A stretch of 9,307 bases of DNA from RBG-13-66-14 sp964436465. Lineage in GTDB: Bacteria > RBG-13-66-14. The position numbers and the translations under genes were made by a program. This document shows positions 5,808 to 9,307 of this stretch, piece after piece (the stretch's first letter is position 1; the number at the start of each line of letters is the position of its first letter). The stretch lies in the NCBI GenBank assembly GCA_964436465.1, contig CAYTCV010000078.1, forward strand, positions 1-9,307, in the 5' to 3' direction. The notes beneath the pieces are model-generated. The model did not search any database and was not told where the DNA came from. It saw only the letters and a program-made list of their open reading frames with translations.

Positions 5808-6992
5808 ATGCCCCGCTTCACCTACCGCGGACGGGCGGCCGACGGCCGCAGCGTTCAGGGCGAGCTCGAGGCCCCCGACGAGGACACCGTCCTGTCCACC
5901 CTGCGCCGCCAGGGGCTCCTCGTCACCGCCATCGAGCCGGTGGCCGTCCGGGACGTCAAGGTCAAGCGCCGGGAGCTGGTGGTATTCACGCGCCAGTTCT
6001 CCACCATGCTCGGCGCCGGGCTGCCCCTGGTCCAGACCCTGGCCACCCTGGCCGAGCAGTCGCCCGAGGGTTTAGGCGAAATCGCCGTGGACGTGCGGCG
6101 GCAGGTGGAGGCGGGCCAGTCGCTCTCCTCCGCCCTGGAGCGCTTTCCGAAGACCTTCAACCGCCTGTACGTCGCCCTGGTGCGCGCCGGTGAGGTTTCC
6201 GGCAACCTCGAGGTCATCCTGGACCGCCTGGCCGTGTACCTCGAGCGCGCCGACTCCCTCCGGCGCCGTGTCACCAACGCCCTCACCTACCCCGCCGTGA
6301 TTCTCTCCATGGTCATCCTTTTAGGCATGGGGTTCCTGGTCTTCATCATCCCGCTCTTCCAGGGCATCTACGACAACTTCGGCGCCCAGCTCCCCCTCCC
6401 CACCCAGGTCGTCGTCGCGCTCTCCACCTTCTTCCGCGACTACTGGTGGATTCTGGCGCTGGTCATCGCCGCCGTGGCCTTCTTCGTGAAATTCTACGGC
6501 GACACCGCCGAGGGCCGCCTGCGCCTGGACCGCTGGAAACTCGGGGCGCCCGTCTTCGGCAAGCTCTTCATCCGCGTGGCCGTGGCCCGCTTCACCCGCA
6601 CCCTGGGGACCCTCGTGCGCTCCGGCGTGCCCATCATGGACGGCCTGGCCATCACCGCCGCCACCGTGGGCAACCGGGTCCTGGAGCGGGCCGTGCTGGA
6701 GACGCGCCGCGCCATCGGCGAGGGCCGCACCTTCGCCGAGCCGCTCGCCGCCACCGAGGTCTTCCCGCCCATGGTCGTCGCCATGATTGCCGTGGGCGAG
6801 CGCACCGGCCGCCTCGAGGAGATGCTCAGCCGCGTCGCGGAGTTCTACGACGACGAGGTGGAGGTCGCCGTCGCAAACCTCTCCGCGCTCCTGGAGCCGC
6901 TGTTGATGATAATTCTCGGCCTCGTCGTGGGCGGGCTGGTCGTCTCGATGTACCTGCCGATTTTCCAGATGCCGGGCCTGGTGGGGGGCTAG
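5808..6992 (+). CDS. pilC: PilC/GspF inner-membrane platform protein
   Basis: A 394-aa polytopic protein, the usual family length of about 400, couples the cytoplasmic ATPases to pilin or pseudopilin assembly in type IV pilus or type II secretion machines. After an N-terminal cytoplasmic segment beginning FTYRGRAADGRSVQGELEA come two repeats of the T2SSF domain: the first from FTRQFSTMLGAGLPL (60-74), the second from FTRTLGTLVRSGVPI (262-276). GERTGRLEEML (330-340) is a family signature. Predicted membrane segments are about 161-183, 212-228 and 362-384. The C-terminus (YLPIFQMPGLVGG) is typical. PilC and GspF cannot be told apart by sequence alone; the pilin-like genes downstream favour a pilus-type role. 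No ATPase, peptidase or secretin gene is nearby. Its last 32 bp are duplicated downstream. Confidence 0.95.
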   Translation: MPRFTYRGRAADGRSVQGELEAPDEDTVLSTLRRQGLLVTAIEPVAVRDVKVKRRELVVFTRQFSTMLGAGLPLVQTLATLAEQSPEGLGEIAVDVRRQVEAGQSLSSALERFPKTFNRLYVALVRAGEVSGNLEVILDRLAVYLERADSLRRRVTNALTYPAVILSMVILLGMGFLVFIIPLFQGIYDNFGAQLPLPTQVVVALSTFFRDYWWILALVIAAVAFFVKFYGDTAEGRLRLDRWKLGAPVFGKLFIRVAVARFTRTLGTLVRSGVPIMDGLAITAATVGNRVLERAVLETRRAIGEGRTFAEPLAATEVFPPMVVAMIAVGERTGRLEEMLSRVAEFYDDEVEVAVANLSALLEPLLMIILGLVVGGLVVSMYLPIFQMPGLVGG

Positions 6993-7186
6993 TAGCCCTT
7001 CCTGTTCCGCGGGGAGAGTTTTCAGCATTCGGTAATTCGGCGCCGCGAGCGAACCCATTTTTCCAGATGCCGGGATTAGTGGGGGGGCTAGTAGCCCTTC
7101 CTGTTCCGCGGGGAGAGTTTTCAGCATTCGGTAATTCGGCGCCGCGAGCGAACCCATTTTTCCAGATGCCGGGATTAGTGGGGGGA
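6961..7186 (+). repeat. Tandem duplication of the pilC 3' end (98/99-bp unit)
   Basis: Unit 1 (6961-7058) starts with the last 32 bp of pilC and includes 66 bp downstream; unit 2 (7059-7157) repeats it; a partial unit 3 (7158-7186) carries the pilC-tail part only. The 66-bp downstream parts of units 1 and 2 are identical. Tails 2 and 3 match each other in ending CCGGGATTAGTGG where pilC has CCGGGCCTGGTGG, and unit 2 has seven Gs where the others have six. The result is a short tandem repeat generated from the gene end. Confidence 0.9.
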
Positions 7187-7189
7187 TAG

Positions 7190-7248
7190 TCGGGGTGAGG
7201 GTTGCGCTGGTCCCCTCGCCCCTCTGGGGGGAGGGTCAGGGAGGGGGG
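7190..7248 (+). repeat. Hairpin/G-quadruplex repeat downstream of pilC
   Basis: It begins TCGGGGTGAGGGTTGC, as at 4457. The hairpin CCCTC-G-CCCC / GGGG-G-GAGGG (7213-7222 with 7226-7235) has one mismatch, and the second arm runs on into TCAGGGAGGGGGG, giving four G-runs (7226-7248). It is in the same orientation as pilC. Confidence 0.78.
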
Positions 7249-7295
7249 TTCCGAAAAAACGGCGGTGATAGGAACCGAGCGAAGCGAGCTATGCC

Positions 7296-7370
7296 CCGGC
7301 AAATCCCCGCCCTACGTTTGGAACCGCGCAATTCCCCCGTAGGGGCGACCGTCCACGGTCGCCCACGGCC
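7296..7370. repeat. GTAGGG-family fragments, one in each orientation
   Basis: A minus-oriented fragment (CCCCGCCCTACG, about 7297-7308) is followed by a plus-oriented unit starting GTAGGGGCGACC with a perfect 10-bp stem (7343-7352 with 7355-7364). No gene is evident here. Confidence 0.65.
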
Positions 7371-7415
7371 CCCCTCTCCCCGTGGGAGCGGCGCGCCGAC
7401 GGGTCTGGGTGAGGG
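7371..7415 (+). repeat. Diverged hairpin/G-rich repeat copy
   Basis: CCCTCTCCCCGTGGGAG is followed by GGGTCTGGGTGAGGG, as in the other copies, but a 14-nt segment holding the palindrome CGGCGCGCCG separates the first G-run from the rest. Orientation is plus, as for the pilC and pilin copies. Confidence 0.6.
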
Positions 7416-7429
7416 CTGCCTTTAAAAAC

Positions 7430-7561
7430 GGGCCGACCTAAAGGTCGGCCCCTACATCATCGCAATACGCGGCGGCCCGCGGGGGATTCATCCCACGGGG
7501 CCGCCCTACGTCATCGCAAACCGCAAGGCACGATTTTGGATGAATCCCCGGCGGCCCGCGG
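7430..7561 (-). repeat. GTAGGG-family hairpins with nested inverted repeats
   Basis: The first hairpin is perfect (GGGCCGACC 7430-7438, loop TAAA, GGTCGGCCC 7443-7451). A second, larger hairpin pairs GGCGGCCC (7471-7478) with GGGCCGCC (7498-7505) and contains GGGAT-TC-ATCCC. GGGGATTCATCC (7482-7493) recurs exactly inverted at 7538-7549, and GGCGGCCCGCGG occurs directly at 7471-7482 and 7550-7561. CTACATCATCGCAA and CTACGTCATCGCAA boxes mark two units in minus orientation. Confidence 0.72.
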
Positions 7562-7592
7562 AAGGGGGCTGCATTTTTGCCCCGTTTTTATT

Positions 7593-7598
7593 TATAAT
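7593..7598 (+). promoter_or_regulatory. Candidate -10 element for the pilin-like gene pair
   Basis: A perfect TATAAT in a short AT-rich stretch (GTTTTTATTTATAATGG) lies 80 bp before the first pilin start. I find no convincing -35 at 16-18 nt; TGCATT (7570-7575) is the best at 17. The preceding GGGGC/GCCCC mini-hairpin with a T-rich tail (about 7566-7595) could instead make this region a weak terminator. Confidence 0.45.
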
Positions 7599-7678
7599 GG
7601 CCCCACCTGTCAGGGCCCCTCGGCCTGCCCCTTTCGACCCCTCGCCGGCCCAGGCGTCGGCACCCGCGGGAGGCTTCC

Positions 7679-8383
7679 GTGCAGCGCGGCTTCACTCTCG
7701 TTGACCTGATGATTGTCATCGCCGTGGTCACCATCATCGCCTCCATCGCCATACCCAGCATCGAGAACAACCGGCGCGATGAGAACACCATGGTGTGCCT
7801 CCAGCACCAGGAGGCGATTTCCCGCTGGATAGCCGACTTCGTCACACACAAGCAGGACGAGCTCACCACCCAGCGCGATAAAATCCAGGCCGTCATCGAG
7901 GAGTACATCTCCACCACGCTCGCCGCGAAACCGAAATTCGTCCCCGTCGGCGGCGGGCTGGAAGACCCGGCCGCGGTGCCCAACGCCGCCACGCTCATCG
8001 CGGCGGGTTACCCCATCTCGCTCTTCGTCAACCACTACGCCGGGGAGGGCGCCCTGCCCGGGACCGGCTTCACCTTCGACGTGACGCGTAAGGTCACCGA
8101 CGGCCGGACGGGCTACGACGTGCGGGTGAACTCGACGGCGAACTACAAAATCGGCCCGTCGGGCGGGTACCTCTCCTCCGACGACACCCGGCCCAACGTC
8201 GACGAGCTCATCGCCTTCGGCGCCCCTCAGGACATCTTCGTCTGCCCCGAGCGCGCCGATAAAGACGAACCGCTCGGATACCACTACGCCCTCAAAGGGG
8301 TGACCGGCGACGTCGAGTGCACCACCGATTCAAAAGGCGAGCACCGCGACCCCAACGCACAGTACGTCCATTCCCTGGACTAA
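7679..8383 (+). CDS. Type IV pilin-like protein (prepilin signal, Asp at +5)
   Basis: A 234-aa protein with a class III signal peptide: a short MQRG leader, cleavage expected after G4, then FTLVDLMIVIAVVTIIASIAIP, a hydrophobic helix with the conserved proline at mature position 22 (P26). Mature residue 5, nearly always Glu, is Asp (D9). C40 follows the helix, and the C-terminal module is IFVCPE (C189), PLGYHY (198-203) and GDVEC (C214); C189 and C214 probably form a disulfide around a beta-hairpin, as in many pilins with CP...C ends. The start is GTG 7679, with GGGAGG (7668-7673) 5 nt upstream. It is 18 bp from its paralogue and downstream of pilC, so it may be a pilus or pseudopilus subunit assembled on that platform. 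It could also be a surface protein using the same export route; the subunit class is unclear. Confidence 0.85.
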   Translation: MQRGFTLVDLMIVIAVVTIIASIAIPSIENNRRDENTMVCLQHQEAISRWIADFVTHKQDELTTQRDKIQAVIEEYISTTLAAKPKFVPVGGGLEDPAAVPNAATLIAAGYPISLFVNHYAGEGALPGTGFTFDVTRKVTDGRTGYDVRVNSTANYKIGPSGGYLSSDDTRPNVDELIAFGAPQDIFVCPERADKDEPLGYHYALKGVTGDVECTTDSKGEHRDPNAQYVHSLD

Positions 8384-8401
8384 CCCTTCCGGAGTTACGA
8401 G

Positions 8402-8914
8402 ATGGCCGAGAAAAAGCGCATCCCCTGGGTCGAAATCCTGGTCTTCCTCGCCCTGGGCGCCATCATCTTCAGCGTCGTCCAACCCAACTTCGCCGACTAC
8501 CGGACCGGGACCAAGACCGCCGTCTGCAAGGAGAACCAGCGCAACATCGAGCAGGCGGTCCTCCTCTGGCTCACGCTCAAGGGCAAGGTCCGGGTCGAGC
8601 GCGGCTTCGGCGCCGAGGGCGACCTGAAAATCACCGATGCCTTCGGCGACGTCGTGGAGGGGATGCTCCACTACTCCGACACCCACCCCAACGCCCGGGA
8701 ACTGGTGGACGACCTCGGCCTCGACCCGAACCTGTTCTACTGCCCCGAGGTCGGCCGGGACGACAACCCGCTCGGGCGGCACTACTGCTACAAAAACACC
8801 CAGGGGACGCTGGAGTGCGCCATGGACGCCGAGGGCAAGGCCCGCCTCCTGGCCGCCGAGCCCGAGCCGGGCACCGACGAGCGCAAGCCCATCGTGGACT
8901 ACTTCCACGACTAA
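8402..8914 (+). CDS. Pilin-like paralogue lacking the prepilin cleavage glycine
   Basis: A 170-aa protein aligned with the preceding gene product. Its N-terminal helix (WVEILVFLALGAIIFSVV, about 9-26) keeps Glu at the +5 register (E11) and proline at +22 (P28), but the residue that should be Gly-1 is R6, so normal prepilin peptidase cleavage is not expected. C42 matches C40 of the paralogue. The C-terminal module FYCPE (C114), PLGRHY (123-128) and GTLEC (C139) has the same 25-residue C-to-C spacing, plus an extra C129. ATG 8402 has GGAG 7 nt upstream, and the 18-bp gap suggests co-transcription. It probably stays anchored in the membrane by an uncleaved helix, perhaps as a minor or assembly-regulating pilin. 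Without its neighbour it would pass as a hypothetical single-helix membrane protein. Confidence 0.8.
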   Translation: MAEKKRIPWVEILVFLALGAIIFSVVQPNFADYRTGTKTAVCKENQRNIEQAVLLWLTLKGKVRVERGFGAEGDLKITDAFGDVVEGMLHYSDTHPNARELVDDLGLDPNLFYCPEVGRDDNPLGRHYCYKNTQGTLECAMDAEGKARLLAAEPEPGTDERKPIVDYFHD

Positions 8915-8927
8915 GGGGCCGGTTAAT

Positions 8928-8964
8928 CCCCTCGCCCCTTTGGGGAGAGGGTTAGGGTGAGGGG
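8928..8964 (+). repeat. Hairpin/G-quadruplex repeat downstream of the pilin pair
   Basis: The hairpin CCCTC-G-CCCC / GGGG-A-GAGGG (8929-8938 with 8942-8951, loop TTT) is followed by TTAGGGTGAGGGG. The four G-runs with 3-nt loops AGA, TTA and TGA (8942-8964) are a model G-quadruplex pattern on the sense strand. It starts 14 nt after the pilin stop codon. Confidence 0.82.
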
Positions 8965-8977
8965 TGTGATGACGTAG

Positions 8978-9004
8978 GGGCGGACCTTCAGGTCCGCCCT
9001 TTTT
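8978..9004 (+). terminator. Intrinsic terminator of the pilin operon
   Basis: A perfect 9-bp stem (GGGCGGACC / GGTCCGCCC, loop TTCA) is followed directly by TTTTT (9000-9004). It lies about 65 nt after the second pilin stop, so it would end that transcript after the G-rich repeat. The stem is itself a GTAGGG-family unit, preceded by GATGACGTAGGGGCGG. Confidence 0.75.
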
Positions 9005-9028
9005 ACTATATCTGTAAATTGCGATGCC

Positions 9029-9307
9029 GTCGGTCGGCCCCTCTGCGGGCCGCCGCGAATTGCGATGACGTAGGGCGGCCCCTCTGCGGGCCGCCGCGAA
9101 TTGCGATGGCGTAGGGCGGCCCCTCTGCGGGCCGCCGCGAATTGCGATGACGTAGGGGCGGGGCTCTGTCCCCGCCCGGGGGAGACCGTGGACGATTACC
9201 CCTAACGCCCGTTGTGATGACGTAGGGCGGCCCCTCTGCGGGCCGCCGCGAATTGCGATGCCGTAGGGCGGCCCCTCTGCGGGCCGCCGCGAATTGCGAT
9301 GCCGTAG
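9029..9307 (+). repeat. 41-bp tandem palindrome array running off the window
   Basis: Units start at 9029, 9070, 9111, 9222, 9263 and 9304 (cut by the edge), every 41 bp except for a 70-bp variant unit at 9152-9221. Each has GGCGGCCC, loop CTCTGC and GGGCCGCC, then GCGAATTGCGATGNC, where N is A, G or C. The first unit is diverged (GTCGGTCGG for GTAGGGCGG). The variant unit has another stem (GGGCGGGG/CCCCGCCC, 9156-9177) and about 44 bp of extra sequence. There are no spacers and no gene. Confidence 0.9.

Noticed and set aside
6321..7157. Minus-strand 278-codon ORF carrying a repeated GSLAAPNYRMLKTLPAEQ segment
   Set aside because: The repeat is just the reverse reading of the duplicated pilC tail, and the rest is antisense to pilC. 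No start signal or domain is evident.
6446..7189. pilC extended through the tandem repeats as annotated protein
   Set aside because: As written, pilC stops at 6992. The extension needs a frameshift or an extra G, so it is kept as a finding and not called as a gene.
7195..7425. 76-codon plus-strand ORF between pilC and the pilins
   Set aside because: It consists almost entirely of two hairpin/G-rich repeats and GTAGGG-family fragments and has no independent coding signal.
9029..9307. CRISPR array
   Set aside because: The 41-bp units are contiguous without unique spacers, are palindromic throughout, and have no cas gene nearby.

Overview
This is a GC-rich bacterial window with eight convincing protein genes separated by gaps full of short palindromic repeats. 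No rRNA, tRNA, CRISPR or transposase gene is visible. The gene content (cytoplasmic NAD(P)-linked group 3b NiFe hydrogenase, type IV pilus/type II secretion parts) and the density of GTAGGGCGG-type and CCCTCTCCC-type hairpin repeats suggest an uncultured, probably anaerobic candidate-phylum bacterium. The phylum is an inference I cannot test here.

Layout. Positions 1-148 hold repeats and a terminator-like hairpin. Positions 149-4272 (minus strand) carry a four-gene operon in the order hydB-hydG-hydD-hydA, the same order and composition as the Pyrococcus sulfhydrogenase operon. HydB and HydG pass electrons between NAD(P)H and the HydD/HydA hydrogenase core. A good minus-strand promoter lies just upstream of hydB (4304-4331), and a 130-bp gap between hydG and hydD holds a palindromic repeat and a possible internal promoter. 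Positions 4288-4715 hold divergent promoter-like sequences, an 18-codon ORF and a cluster of repeats. Positions 4716-5738 (plus strand) encode a PP-loop ATPase of the MnmA/ThiI-like tRNA-thiolation type with a probable NFACT-R-like C-terminal domain. A near-consensus sigma70 promoter (5745-5773) then drives pilC/gspF (5808-6992), the polytopic inner-membrane platform of a pilus or secretion machine. Its last codons are tandemly duplicated downstream (6961-7186). After about 490 bp of repeats come two paralogous pilin-like genes (7679-8383 and 8402-8914), probably one transcript ending at a hairpin plus T-tract terminator (8978-9004). From 9029 to the window end is a 41-bp-period tandem array of palindromes that runs off the edge.

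Most unusual points: (1) six copies of a hairpin/G-rich repeat, all placed so that the G-rich strand, in five of them a textbook G-quadruplex pattern, is in the sense RNA downstream of a gene; (2) the duplicated pilC 3' end, whose copies differ from the gene almost only at synonymous positions and in a G6/G7 run; (3) a pilin pair in which one member has the processing glycine but Asp at +5 and the other has Glu at +5 but Arg in place of the glycine; (4) a hairpin repeat family whose arms vary in sequence but stay complementary.
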